From Phytophthora quininea (taxonomy: Eukaryota > Oomycota > Peronosporomycetes > Peronosporales > Peronosporaceae), in NCBI GenBank assembly GCA_011947345.1, contig JAAVTG010000235.1:1-64000 (forward strand): a stretch of DNA of 64,000 nucleotides, read 5' to 3'. The stretch's first letter is position 1. Every line of letters starts with the position of its first letter. The position numbers and the translations under genes are program-made. Positions 11,455 to 25,121 of the stretch are shown piece by piece. Below the pieces are notes generated by a model that saw only the letters and a program-made list of their open reading frames with translations, was not told the DNA's origin and made no database searches.

Positions 11455-12103
11455 GGCCAGTATAAAATGAATTCTCGAACTCGGGCACAAGCCACCAGAA
11501 GTATGCGAACTGGGTGTTTATGAAAGATCCTCATGGTGCAAAAGTTCCTGTGCGTGAAGTTCTCGGTTAACGGTGTGCTGTTCCTCTTGGTTAATGGTGC
11601 AAAGTTCCAGAAGACTCGGCCGCCAAGGTAGCAAACGACTGAAGCGAGCAACAACGACGGTCATCGCCTCATTTGGCCTTCGGTTGCGGAAGGCCTGTCT
11701 CCTCAAGTCGGGACGACTGCATCTCATCAGCATTGTCGAGCAGGTCGAAACATGCTGGCGCTACGCGAGAAAAGGTTGGGGGCTGTATCTCTTTCTGTGC
11801 TCTCCTCTCTACACCGAAGTGACGTTGGACAGCGTCTACACAGGTGAAGTGGCATTTCTTCTTGTCTACAAGATGTTACACTTGCCAAGAACAAACTCGA
11901 GGTGAAAGTGGCTCGGCTAAGGTCTGGGGAGAAACATCGACAACATCCAGATCAAGAAGCCGCTGCAGATATCAACTTGGAGGCCGAAAACACCATCGAA
12001 ACTCGTGGGCCAATCAGCGTAGGTGGTTTACAGAAAATTCCACATCGATTGACGTCTGCCGCTGCTCACACTCTTCCACTTGCTCTCCGTCGCGCAGCAT
12101 CGC
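11455..12103. other. Intergenic stretch
   Basis: About 650 bp between kinase and RING genes. A short imperfect direct repeat (TGGTGCAAAGTTCC at about 11533 and 11595) is present. A 110-codon frame at 11573-11905 shows no domain. No RNA gene was recognised. Confidence 0.5.
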
Positions 12104-13242
12104 ATGGACGATCGACAGAACAGCGACGACCACCTCGAGCTCCACGCGCACGACGGCGACAACTCGACGCGCTGCGACGGCTGCAAGTCGTGCGGAGCCG
12201 TGCTGGAGCTGGACTGCGGCCACCGCTTCCACCCGCGCTGCGTCTACGCGTGGCCGGCCACACACTGCGAGGTGTGCAACGCCGCCGTGACCGTCGTGCG
12301 CGTCTTCCGCCAGTGCCAAGGCCCGGCCAACTGCGCCGTGCGCAAGGGCAAGTGGAGCATCGACGAGCACAAGTACGCGGACGTCGTGATGAAGCAGTTC
12401 CAGCTGGGCGCGCTGCCCCTGCCCAACGGGCTGCACCTGCGCGTCTTCATGGCCAACATGCTGCAGTGTGACCCGCTGCGCATCACCAAAAGTACGCGGG
12501 CCAGGGCATCGGCAAGCAGAACTACCTCTTCCAGCACAAGAAGAGCTATTGCTACAACCTCCACATTAAGCTGCAGAAGCAGGTGTCCAACCTGCGCAAC
12601 CACTTCTACTGGCACATCCAGTACCGCTGCAAGCTCGGCCACAAACTCAACATCCAGGAGCTCAAAGCCGCTGAAGCAGACTACTGGATCCGAGAGTTCC
12701 GCAAGTTCGCAGCCAAAATCGGGCAGAACGTGGAGCTCTGCGTCGCCGAAGTGGCAGAAGCAGCCGAACCGAAACCAGTCGAACAAACGGAAAGCATCGC
12801 GGCGCCAGCCGACAAGCCTGCAGACAGCTTATTCGCTCCCAAGTCGGTCTCGTTGCCTCCCACCGGCAATCTTGGAGGAAGCAACGTGTGCACGAAAATC
12901 GAGACTGCAAAGAAACTGGGTGAACTGCTGCCCGAAAACGACGACGGCGCCACCATGTCGGCGATGAAAGATAAAGCAGACTTAATGGTGGATTGCGCAG
13001 GTTTGGAGCGGTCCGAGTCCCCGGTAAGCGCGGACGAGTGGAGTGATCCATCGTCGTTCGCGGACATGGTCCTGGCCGACGCTACCTCGGTCGAAGAAGC
13101 TGTGACTTCCCAGGACATGATCGATTTCAAGAAGAAGGCTTGGGTCGTGGATTTGATGAAGGAGTCTGAGATCGAGTGGAGCAAGGGCGCCATCTCCTGG
13201 TCGCTGTCGTTGTCCTCGGAGCCTCTGTCCGACTTTGCGTAG
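12104..13242 (+). CDS. RING-type zinc finger protein with KYAG domain
   Basis: The ATG at 12104 gives an acidic start, then a RING-like finger at about residues 23-55 (CKSCGAVLELDCGHRFHPRC, then CEVC). After it comes a domain seen in oomycete and diatom proteins: GKWSIDEHKYADVVMKQFQL, LPLPNGLHLRVFMANML, CDPLRIT and KYAGQGIGKQ. The C-terminal half is acidic and low-complexity. An A run at 12488-12491 appears one base short; after it the frame moves, yet the protein sense continues (KYAGQGIGKQNYLFQHKKSY). The RING suggests an E3 ubiquitin ligase; the role of the KYAG domain is not known to me. No intron is needed. Confidence 0.75.
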
Positions 13243-13435
13243 CTCGGCTTGTTGCGGGCATACTACACACAAACAGTTTTTTTATAAGTATCGGCTTGCT
13301 TGCGCACATCGCCAGCGTTAGATATAAAACTCGGAAAGCATTGATAATTTATCCGGCATCTCCCTGACACCAATAAGGAAAGTGAGCCTGCGAAGGTCGA
13401 CGACGAGCCGCCACAGTTCTCCAAGCGCAACTGGC

Positions 13436-14492
13436 TTAGCTGGCTGCAGCGATGTTCGTTGGCTTTGCGCGCGGAGCTACGGGCTCTGCGCAGTCCACGC
13501 TGTTGTCGCTGGATGTGCTGGCAGAGCTGCTGCCTTCGTCTGGCGACACGTTTGCGGCTGCTGCTGCGGTGTACTTCTCTGCTTCCACGGGGTCGAACTC
13601 GGGGCTGACAGGCTTCGACAGTCGCGAGGGCGTTGCCGGGGACTCCAGGTTCAACGACATGGCTTGGCCGGGCGTTTCCGACGCGCCGTGGGTCGCCAAG
13701 AAGCCTGGGCTCTTGGTATCCACCTCGTAGTACGTGTTGCTGAAGATGCGCGCGAGCACGCCCTTGCAGCAGAATGCGGAACCGATGGACTCTGTCCACG
13801 TGATCTCGGCGTTGGCTGCGTCTTTAGCCTTGTTCGTCTGGCTGTCGGCTGCAATCTTGTGGGCCTTCTCGCGGGACACGGAGGCTGCGGCAGCTCGCTG
13901 CGCGGCCTTGGTCGTGCCCTGGTGCGGGGCCACCTCATACTTGGCGTTGAGCATCTCGAAGAGCTCCACCTCGCGGCCGTACCAGCCGTCGATGATGGTC
14001 TGGATGGTGGCGTTGTCCAGCTTGGCCGGGTTGTAGGCCCGGTAGAACTCGACGAGCGCGTCTCGCGTGGGCAGCGTGGCGTCGTACTCGGCGCGGTCGT
14101 TCGGGTTGGACAGCACGGCGTATGCGGCGGGAACGCCTTCCCAGCGGGCCAGCGCCTTCGCCGACGGTTTCCTGTCCGGGTGGCACGTGAGCGCGAGCTT
14201 GCGGTAGGCCTTGCGGATCTGTACAGAGCGCACCGTCAGTCCCAGTCGGCGCTGAACCCCGGCTCCACCCTCCCCTCGCTTTCTATAGATGCCTGACGAG
14301 CAGTGCTTACCTCCGTGTGCGCGGCGTCCCGGGGATGCCTAGTAGCTGGTAGTGGTCCTTGTACAGCATCTCGTGCGTCTCCAGGTCGCTCGACTGCATC
14401 TTGTACTTCTTCATGTACTCGCGGTGCTGCTCCATGTCCTTGTCGGAGAGCTTGCTGCCGCTTCCGCTGCCGCTCTTCTTGCCCTTGCTCAT
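13436..14492 (-). CDS. J-domain (Hsp40-type) co-chaperone
   Basis: Exon 1 (14492 down to about 14320) encodes MSKGKKSGSGSGSKLSDKD and runs into DHYQLLGIPG, the start of a J domain. After an intron of about 90 bp ending ...CTGTACAG, exon 2 continues IRKAYRKLALTCHPDRKP with the essential HPD triad, then YAVLSNPNDRAEYDATL. A C run at 14328-14330 looks one base short, which shifts the exon 1 frame just before the splice site. The C-terminal two thirds is a charged region ending in a Ser/Pro-rich tail; it has no G/F or Cys-rich zinc domain, so it is a class C J protein. It should stimulate Hsp70 ATPase activity; location unknown. The mS26-like gene is divergent, 254 bp away. Confidence 0.8.
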
Positions 14493-14746
14493 GGCTGACT
14501 TCTCCTTCTGCTGCCCTTCCCTTGCGCGGCGAGCACTACCTGTACGTCGAGAAAGCGCTGATCAGCGGAGTCTGTGCCAGATTGCCGTCTGCGCGTCGGT
14601 TCTCTCCGCGGGCAGTAATCTCAACTTGAATTTTGTATGCGAGGGTTCGCTGGAAGTTTGTATAGGGCACTCCACTCAAAAAGAGCGCCGTTTCCACTCA
14701 AAGAAATAGCCGCCCACTAGTGGCTGAGAGGCCAAAGTTGTTTGCC

Positions 14747-15726
14747 ATGATCTCGCGTGTGGCGCTCTCCGGCGCCGCCAAGAGCGGCTCCGTTGCCCGC
14801 GCTGTACGACACCAGATGAAGCAGCTCGTTTCTTGCATAGTAAGCTGACTCGTGTTCCCTCCTTGCGTTGCGCGCAGCTCTCGACCTCCGCTGCCGCTAG
14901 CGCCGAGACGTATTCGTTCGTGAAGTCGCGCAAGGCCTACCAGCAGGAGATCGCTGCTCTTCGCAAGGACTTTGTCGAGGAGGAGAGACGTCGTAGGGAG
15001 AAGCTCGCCCGTGATGCAGAGTACGTGGCTGGCGCAGTGGTGATGGAAGGCAGGGAGGGGTAAGAGAGGATGCTAACACGGAGCACGTACTTGTGTGTGG
15101 CGTGTGTTGCGCAGAGCCCAGCGCCAGAGGATCATGAAGGCGAAGGCTGCCCGACTAGAGATCAAGCGCCAGCAGCAAGCCATCCGTGCTCAGGAGGTGG
15201 CGCGCGAGAAGGCCATCCACGACGAGAACGTCAGGTGCGTCGTCCGCTGCTGTTGACTGCAACAAAGAAGCGTGCGATCCCCTCTAATGTGTCAAATGCA
15301 CTGTCGCCTTCTTGCAGAAAATACTTTGAGGAGAAGGTCATCGTCCGCCAGAAGCACAACGCCGAGGTGGAGCGCCGACGCGAGGCACTGATGGCGTCGC
15401 TGCGCAAGCAGAGCTCCAAGTGGACGACAGAGCAAAACTACGCAGAGAAGCTCAAGGAGGACGTCTTCATCTACTCCCCGCAGCAGATCTCGGCTCGAGG
15501 CTCGTTCGACCCGTCCAGCACGTCCGGCAGCGCCGTGTCGTGGCTCGAGAAGCTGCAGCGCATGAAACCGGCAGGCATGCACGACAGCAGCGACGAGGCG
15601 GCCGCCTCTGCAGTGGCATCCGCCGCCGACGAGGAGGACGCGGCCGATGCGACCTACGTGTCCAGCGACGCCGAGACAGACTCGAGCTCAGATGACGAGT
15701 CTGAGCCGACGAAGGAGGACAAGTAG
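14747..15726 (+). CDS. Mitochondrial coiled-coil protein, mS26-like
   Basis: The ATG at 14747 gives MISRVALSGAAKSGSVARAV, a typical mitochondrial presequence. Introns near 14840-14878, 15024-15114 and 15236-15317 join exons encoding a long charged helix (EEERRRREKLARDAE, KAARLEIKRQQQAIRAQE, HNAEVERRREALMASL) and then the motif SSKWTTEQNYAEKL. The tail is acidic (DAETDSSSDDESEPTKEDK). This design, a presequence followed by one long basic-acidic helix, resembles the mitoribosomal small-subunit protein mS26, but I cannot prove homology by eye. The frame is intact throughout, unlike most neighbours. Confidence 0.55.
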
Positions 15727-16416
15727 ACCAGCAACAAAGGAGCCAATGTCCGCAGTTCGGGCAATCTCACAACACACAAAACATCTTGAGACCTCTGTAC
15801 GGCGAAGATCGTAGTGCAATGCTGTCTTCTGACCGGTTCTAGCTCGGATATTTTTAGACTAGCATCTCAAGTTGAATCGATGAGAGGTTTTGTTGACGGC
15901 ATGAACATGAAAATCTGAGCACCACACCTCACCAACAAATGCATCTTGCAGCATCTAAAAATCCGACACTAGCTCATGTTAGACCTCCATCCGCTCCGCG
16001 TCTTGCTTTCGAACCTCTGCATTAATCACTGCGCAGTTAGTTGAGTGCTTCGTTATTTTCCGCTGTCCTTTTCAAACCGTACTGTCGAAGTACTCCTGGC
16101 GCGGTCGGGTGTCACTGCTCACGCTTCATGGCCATCTTTTGAGCCGGCGGCGGATCTCGCAGCCTCGGCAGCAGCGCTGCACGCGGCTGATGTCAGCGCC
16201 ATTTTGTCCTTTTGGTGCTGACCAGACCAAAACTGGTGTCCCTCATTTTAGTAGCATCTACAACTTTAACTCAGGTGTCACAATTATTGGAACCACTTTT
16301 CTGTATGGTTATAGCAATGATGTGTCCGTTAACCCAGGTTTTTGCCCAACAAGCCCTCCAGAGGTCTCAGACGAAATCTTTCGTGGAAGCGCTCGTGACT
16401 TTGGCGTGGCAGCGCG
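15727..16416. other. Intergenic stretch upstream of V-ATPase B
   Basis: About 690 bp. The first 300 bp are AT-richer, as expected for 3' flank and promoter. A 105-codon plus frame at 16109-16423 overlaps the V-ATPase start and shows no domain. No RNA gene or transposon ends were recognised. Confidence 0.5.
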
Positions 16417-18250
<1,834 letters not shown>

Positions 18251-18616
18251 GAGTTCCTGCCACCACCCCGTCTTGCAAGTAGCCTCGGTGGGTCGGTTGT
18301 TGTGTCTGGTGAGAATGAGAAGAAAAAAAGTACCGGGAATCTGGCACGGTAGCGCCATGCGTTGGTCCAATGATTCGGGACTCTCTCCATTGCCTTGAAA
18401 AAAATTATGTTTTGGCAGCATTCTGCTTACGCCTCCTTCGCCGTATGGGTGTTGGTGTCTCGGCTGGCTGCCACTCTGGGTCTGTATGCTGTAGCACAAG
18501 CCGGCAGCGCCGTAGACTGAAATGCCGCTTGCGGCATTCTTCGCACATTCGCTTAAACTCTGGGGACTTAGGTGCACTTGCTGCAGAAACAATTTGTTAG
18601 GCTCGCGCTGGAAGGC

Positions 18617-19769
18617 TTAAGAAGCAAGCGACTTACTGTAATTCTGGAGCGGCATCATCGTTCGAGTAGCTGCTGCTGTCTGCAAGGTCAATGGCAACGG
18701 AATAAAGGCTCCAACTGCTTGCGGGTTTATCAGTAGTGGCGGCGCTGGGGCGAGCATCGGCAGCATCGTGAGCACGGTATTCGACGGCTGGCTCGTACTC
18801 GCGAGAAAGGGCATGGATGGCACCGAAGCAGGCATCGCCAACAGTGTTGCTGCTGCAGAGACTGTCAAATGACTGGGGAGGGAGTAGCAGCAGCAGTTGC
18901 GGGGACCACTGGCGTGGCGCTCTCTTTGGCTGAGTTGATAAACGCCGTAATGTGTTGGTGCGCACGCAGCTGATTGACCAGCGCAAGTCCTCCCCGGCCT
19001 CGGCTCTCTGGATCTTCTTCAGATGCGGACGCAGCGACCTCCGAAATGCCTTTCGGACTGCTCTCTATAGCGGCACTCGCTTCTTCTTCCTCCAACACTT
19101 GATGCCTCGACCTGATCCATTTCTCCTTGGAACGCTGGATCTCGCGCACCTTTTCTCCAGCTTCCACCACAGTAAACGTCACATTTTTCGCCGACCTATC
19201 CGTCGTCTCCACTGCAGCTTTCGCCGCAGACTCCTTTGCTACGATCGCGCTCGCTCTGTCAACTGGCTCGGCGGTCATGTCCACAGTCACAAGAGACGTT
19301 TGTTCCTCTTTCTGCTCCTGGAAAATAAAACAGAGCGAGTCAGTATCAATGTAGCAGAAACCCACGGCAATTCTCCCTTACTTCCTTCGTTGCCGTAGAA
19401 CTGCTAGCGTTGGCGTTGCTGTAGACGCCGAACATGGCGTCGATGAACGCGGACATCTCCATCAGGTTGCGGTGCAGAATGCGCTGATATCTGCACAGGC
19501 ACCCCGTCATTAGTATCGACCCGCGGCATGTATATCCTCGTGCAGGAAACTCACGCGACGACGCCCTCCACGTCCCGCTCGGTCTGACACTCGGCCGCCG
19601 CCGCGATCATGTCCTCGTTGGCGATTAACATCTGCAACAGTACCGTAAGCTATCCATAATGCGCGTAAAATCCGACAGAGACGCACATCTGCGAACACGT
19701 CGGGGAAGGACTACCGTCTGCGCCCTCGTCGGCCGAGAGCGCCCCCGTCAAGCGCTTAGCGGTGGTCAT
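18617..19769 (-). CDS. SSXT/SS18-like chromatin-remodelling cofactor
   Basis: Read on the minus strand, exon 1 starts MTTAKRLTGALSADEG at 19769. The conserved block spans exons 1-3: FPDVFADMLIANEDMIAAAA, CQTERDVEGVVAYQRILHRN and LMEMSAFIDAMF. The pattern N-x-x-(M/L)-I ... YQ-x-x-LHRNL ... fits the SSXT (SS18/GIF) domain, which joins SWI/SNF-type remodellers. Introns lie near 19638-19683, 19489-19552 and 19322-19387. The middle is a charged coiled coil (EAGEKVREIQRSKEKWIRSR). The tail becomes Pro/Ala/Met-rich (ATLLAMPASVPSMPFLA) after a G run (18875-18878 on plus) that seems one base short, so the true stop is probably the one at 18617. Confidence 0.6.
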
Positions 19770-19870
19770 TCCTTTAGTAACGTTATGGTTTGAAATTAGC
19801 CAATTACGAACGACCAAGGATGTTGCCGTTGCTTGCCGTTGCCCTGTGGTTGCTATCACTGCGATCGCCG

Positions 19871-20539
19871 CTACCACTGCTCGAAGTCGCTGTCGGAGAT
19901 GTCCTCGTAGACCCAGTTCTCATCATCAGCGTCAAACAGACCGGTCTCTGCTTGCAACACGGCAGTATTAATACTAGTTCATGCCACGCTCATTTGCGCT
20001 TACCACTGCACGTTTCCCACTCAAGCATATCGACAGCGAGCTGCTCCGCCTGTGTCGGCAGCTTCTTCTTCTGCCTCCTTGGCGTCTTGGTCTTCAGCTT
20101 TTTCGCCTTGGATGTCGTACAACTCGGTAGACTGCCCCCACGACTGGCGCTTCTCTTCTGCCCCGCACTCCTGACGGCCCACACATGCGGCTGCCCTCGA
20201 GTACGCGAAGCTACTGGCGGCGCACCCACGGGACTTGGTTGCGCATTGGCCAGCTCACTGATCTGCGAGAGCACATCCAGTTGCGAGGCAGGCGACAGCT
20301 GCAAGTCTCCGTGTGGACGCCGCTGTGAGGATACTGTCGACGTTGCGCCGGCAAGGTCAGTTCAAGGCACGCTGCTCAACCGCAGCAAAGCAAGCGGTCG
20401 TACCCGGCGCCTCAGCAGACGCAGAGGTCGAGATTTGCTTCTGTTGGATAGAGGTCGAGTCGAGAGACTGCGTCCACATGCACGGGGATAGCGGACTCTC
20501 GCCCAACACCGTCTCGGCGTCGCTGTCGACGCTGCTCAT
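19871..20539 (-). CDS. Small basic-acidic protein of unknown function
   Basis: The ATG at 20539 opens MSSVDSDAETVLGESPLSP. A Lys/Arg-rich middle (SKAKKLKTKTPRRQKKKLP) could be a nuclear localization signal. An intron near 19961-20008 joins LAVDMLEWETC to an acidic C-terminus (FDADDENWVYEDISDSDFEQ) ending in W and a TAG at 19871. The frame breaks once near 20365, where one base gained or two lost would restore it. I recognise no domain. It is divergent from the C1/C2 gene with only 71 bp between starts. It ends about 100 bp before the SSXT start on the same strand; read-through splicing between the two cannot be excluded. Confidence 0.5.
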
Positions 20540-20610
20540 TTTGAATGAAGTTGAAGTGAATCGTACTTAAGAGCGGGCTACTCAGCCGATTACTCCAAAC
20601 AAAGCTGAGC
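20540..20610. promoter_or_regulatory. 71-bp bidirectional promoter region
   Basis: The gap separates start codons at 20539 (minus) and 20611 (plus). It contains AATCGTACTTAAGAGCGG and a pyrimidine-rich ACTCCAAACAAAGC, loosely like an oomycete initiator region, but no motif is firm. Confidence 0.45.
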
Positions 20611-23600
20611 ATGGAGCTGCGCTTCCGAGGCAGGAAGAGCGCTGAGGACGCCACCACCGTCGCCTTCTGGTGCGTCTGTAGTGGGTTTGTTGATCTCGTT
20701 TATGCCCCCCTTCCAACATCTGCGATGTGTGTCCTTGAGCAGGCTTTGCGAAGGCCCCAAGAAACGTCGCGTGCTGGGGAAGAAAAGCAAGACGCTCGTA
20801 GACGCCGCCCTGGAGTGGGGCTGCAGGATGAAGTGGCGGACGCAGAGCTGCACTTCATGAACGAATCCACGGGGCTGGTGGTGCCCAAGGACGAGGAGAT
20901 GGGCAAGTTCGTCTCGGCTCGGGACGTGGTGCGGCTCTGCGCGACTGAAGAGCTGCAGTCTCTGCTGGAGAAGTTCGCGACGAGGGACCAGGAAGTGGCG
21001 GCAGAAATGATGAACCCGCAGAAGACGAGTACACACATTGGAGCAGCACTGTAGGGACGCTGCCATCGACCTAGAAACTTTTGCTCTCGGAGGAAATCTG
21101 ACTGTTGATAATGCTGGTGATTTTAGGTCCCGACTGAAGAAGATCAGTGTGACAAACCCGACGCTGAAAAAATCCAAAAGTCGATTGAAGAGAGGACGAG
21201 CCCGCACGCCGCCAAAGTCGGAGACGTCAACTCGCTGAATCGCTTCGTGGAGGTGGATCCAATTTTTGAGAGTGAGGACATCGAAGAGATCGTGAAAGAT
21301 GCCCCCAAGACGTGTGATATGTGCGAGGTTTCGTGGCCAGACGATGCCACCTGTAGTATGTATCGGTGGCCAAAGCTGGGAATTGTTACACATCAAGGAT
21401 GCGCGCAGTTCACCGCCGACGTGCTGGCAAAGCACCCAGAGATCAACTCTCGCAAAGTGTTTTGCAGATTGTCCAGTATCACGACAAACTTGAACAAGCC
21501 AGGCACTTTCCACGTTACAGTGCATCGAGCCATGGAGTTACCCGGAACACAGTTGATCGGCAAGCAAGCGCCGTACGCCAAATTGTCGTTGTTGCCGTGG
21601 AAGGAGCCGCTGCAGACGAAGCCTGTCGAGAATGGCGGTCGTAACCCAGTGTGGAGCGACACACACGATACTGAGATGCAATTCTCGCACATGTATAACA
21701 GCACCATCACTCCGATTCCTTTGCTGGAGGTCGAAGTGTACAACTACAATTACCTCGCCGACGACCAAGTTGCTTGCACGTTAGTGGATATGAGCCCACT
21801 GCTACGGTTTCCAAATGTCGAGGTGAAACGATGGTTCACGCTTTCATCGCGGGCCTTGCTCACCCAAAGCACCGGTCAACCCAGAATCATGCTCGGAATT
21901 AAGTTTGTGCCAACAGAGGGGAAGTCACTATTGGGAACACGCACAAATTCCGTGTGCATCAGCTGAAGTCGATTGGTCTGGCGATACCAAATTGCGTCGT
22001 TTGTAAGTGTGATAGTGTTATGATATTAGCGTTTCCGGACTGAGCATTTGTATTTGTTCCATTTCAGGTGACCGAGCAATTATGAACGCGCTGAAAAGTA
22101 CCTGGGGCTACCGGTGCGAGCTATGCGGTATTGACGTTCACAAGACATGTATGATGAAGGCAACGGTGCAACGTGAGTGCGTTGCGAAAGAAGTACGGCC
22201 TTCTCTGATGGAAGAGCGTAGGCACGCCGGGCGAAGCTTCCGCTTATTGACGGATGGAGCACCACGCACAGCTGGCGAACTGTTTGTGAACTTCCGCGGG
22301 TTACATTTGTGCACGAAGCACTGTCGCGGAGGCGTTCATGCGAAAAACATCTTCGAAGGTGATACCTATTGCCGGCTGACCTTCGATGGTATTGTCCACG
22401 AAACCAGCCCTGTCCTCAAAAGTGCTGATCCAATGTACATGGAAAGGGTGTGCTTCAAAACCCGCCGGCCGAACTCGACATTCCGAATCGAGGTAATCGA
22501 TTTCAATTCCGACCAGTCGGTCGCTCAGCTGAATGTCACGCTATTCCAACTTCTTCAGCGCGAGGCTGATACATTCGTTCGCACCAACGAGTTGATGAAG
22601 AGCCTTCGCGACCCCTTCGCTATTTGAGTCTGAATGATGAGACCAACCAAGCTGCAATTAATGACGCATGGGATTCATTGCCGATTTTGAGTGACAAACA
22701 GCTCTACAAGTTATCGCTTCCCCAAACATCTAAGGCAGATCCGGAAGAAAGGGTCGGGTTTGCGCTGATTGACTTGAACTATGTTGAACACAGAGAAGAT
22801 TTGCTCCGCATACGCTTAGGCAATGACTTCTCTTTGCTGGAACGTGAAGAAAAGGAGTTTTCAGTGGAGTCTCTCCGCATCACGTTTGACCGCCTCAGCC
22901 GCGCACTAAAGATGTTTCAAGGTGTCGACGCTCAGTACGCAAGCATCATTTCGTGGAAAAACAAGAATAAGTCGGCAGTGTGCTTCACTGCATTCGTCTA
23001 TGTCTGCGTGTTTGCCGATTTTGAGTACGCGTTATCCTACGTTTTCGGAGGGATCCTAGCATTTATGCTATACAAACTGCACCTTCGCCTCGAGGGTTCT
23101 TTCGTCGCGCGCTGGGTTGGCTACGAGGAATACGAGCTCGAACAAGAGGAGCAACTGCAGCTTTACCGACCATTAGCAGACTTACATATCGCAGTTCATG
23201 AGGCTCGCCTCTCGAACGAGACCGATAGCCTCCTTATGGAGTCTCAATCGCGCCTGAAGGACGTATCGTCATCGAAACTCGGCTTCTACGTTCGGATTAA
23301 ATATCGACCAAACGACAAGCGTTCAGAAAGCAGTGACATTGTGCTCAATCCTTCAGGTTACGACGAAACCACAGTCGCCTGGACGAACGTTGTCGGTAAA
23401 AGCCGAAAGCCAACCTGGCGCGTAAATTCTCTGGCATCTGCAGCCTCGATGGCGCTAGGACCGAAATCCCGTAAAGTGCTGCCGTTCCGAAACTTCAGTG
23501 TGTCTTGGCGTCACGACCCTAGGACATGCAGCTGTGAAAATGTGCTACTTATCAGCAAGCTGCGAACGATTCGACCTACACGGGGAAGAAGTAGCTGCTT

Positions 23601-25016
23601 GCGGTGTTGATCACCATGCCTTTTACTTCCCAGTCCCGCAAGCATCCAGGAAAAACTTTTCCGGTCGTGATGATTTGGTGCCGTGGTCGTCGTTTCCTGG
23701 ACTTTTGCAGTTTGATTTGTGTGCCTCGCTCAATGGCGAAGCAAAGACAACTCCAGATTTGATTGCTGCAACTGCGACGATCCCTCTTCGAAACCTTCTG
23801 AAGAGTAGCGATACTGCTGGTGAAATGCTCGTCCCGCTGTCTTCATTTTCCAGCCCTACAACCCCAAGAACAATGTAACACAAGACGATGCTGATGAACA
23901 GGAGGGAGATTTCTTGCTCGTCCGCATTGATTTTCGAGTGCCTGAAGAAAAGAAGTCGTCAAGCAAGAAACTTCGAGAGAGTGAACTTAACGAGAGTCAA
24001 CCGCCCACACTTGCCTGCCAAGCTGCGGCGCCGAAAACGCGACCAGTCAGCCGTGTGGAGCGCAACTTTTCCGAGTTCGTGTGTGAAAGCATGGTAGAGA
24101 AGGAAAAGTCCAAGATTATTGGGGCAAACCTCTTGGACGCGTTCTGGAAGGTAAAAGACACCATCAAACAGCTCCAAAATGAAATTGGGCGCGCGTGTGG
24201 GGCTCTAGCTTGCGCTGAAAATCTGCTCAACTGGACGCACCCGTGGAAGACTGCTACAGCGTTCTTAGTGGTGTTTATGCTGACTCTTGTCTTCTCGGTT
24301 ATTCAAGGGCGCTGGGCAATTCTGTTCTTTGGCATGACGGAATTCGGTGCTGTATTTGTTGGCGATGCGCCAGCCAGCAAACGTGCTCGGAAAATTCTCT
24401 GGAACTATCTGTCGTCGCTGCCTACCGATCAGGATCTAATCGATATCTACGACCCCGAACGTGCAGTGTATTTGAAAGAGCGTGAAGCAAAGAAAGAGGA
24501 GGAACAAGAACTCTCCGTTCGCCTTCATCACCACGCGCTGTGGTCCGGATTCCTATCGTCGAAAGCAGAAAATGATCGTAGCGCTAAGGTTGGTATCTTG
24601 TCACGCCTGGAAGCTGTTTCTGTCTAACTCCCATTTGTTTTTTCAGAACTATTTCGTTGTGTACCGACCGTATCGATTTTTGCTGTGGAAGAATGAAGAC
24701 GATGCGGAAGAAGGATGTCATCCTCACTTGCAGCTTCTGGTACGATGGTGTTACATTATAGTTGAACGAGTTAATGCTAATGTTTTCCCTTGGTCAGTTC
24801 GAGAAGCCACAGGCAGTCATTGATAGAGTCGATGATAAAGTTTTCGCCTTCAGTGTCTCGGGAATCACAGGCAGCGGAAGTCAAGGTAAGAAACATATCT
24901 CCTAGACCACCATTCCGACTGACCCAGTTCCGTCTGTTCCTTCAGAAACGCGCGTATTCGTGTTTGACTCGCAAGAAAAGAAAGATGAGCTTCTCAAGCT
25001 TGTTCGCCTGAGCTAG
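20611..25016 (+). CDS. C1 and multi-C2 domain transmembrane protein
   Basis: Exon 1 (MELRFRGRKSAEDATTVAF) is spliced near 20671-20751 to LCEGPKKRRVLGKKSKTLVD. Next come a Cys-rich segment (CDMCEVSWPDDATC), a C2 domain at 21490-21850 (FHVTVHRAMELPGTQLIGKQ, LLEVEVYNYNYL) and a C1 zinc finger over an intron at about 22000-22067 (HKFRVHQLKSIG, CELCGIDVHKTCMM), then a second C2-like unit. There are two hydrophobic pairs, at 22960-23090 (FTAFVYVCVFADF, GGILAFMLYKL) and 24250-24350 (TAFLVVFMLTLVFSVI). The C-terminus looks PH/GRAM-like (NYFVVYRPYRFLLWKN). The layout recalls MCTP or extended-synaptotagmin tethers that bind lipids at membrane contacts, but with an added C1 domain. Frame breaks near 20817, 21030, 21926 and 22617 each need about one base. 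The last introns are near 24590, 24738 and 24884. Confidence 0.7.
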
Positions 25017-25121
25017 ATACAGCTTGGATAAGCAAGTATACCGCCTTTTCATCACGTTGTGTTCGCGCTTCCATAGTCGGGCACTCGAGTCATTCAGTCG
25101 GTGTCGATAGCTAGCAATTCG

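Noticed and set aside
13382..14296. 304-codon plus-strand frame rich in Val, Gly and Leu
   Set aside because: It is the antisense shadow of the J-domain gene, whose HPD motif and splice site are on the minus strand.
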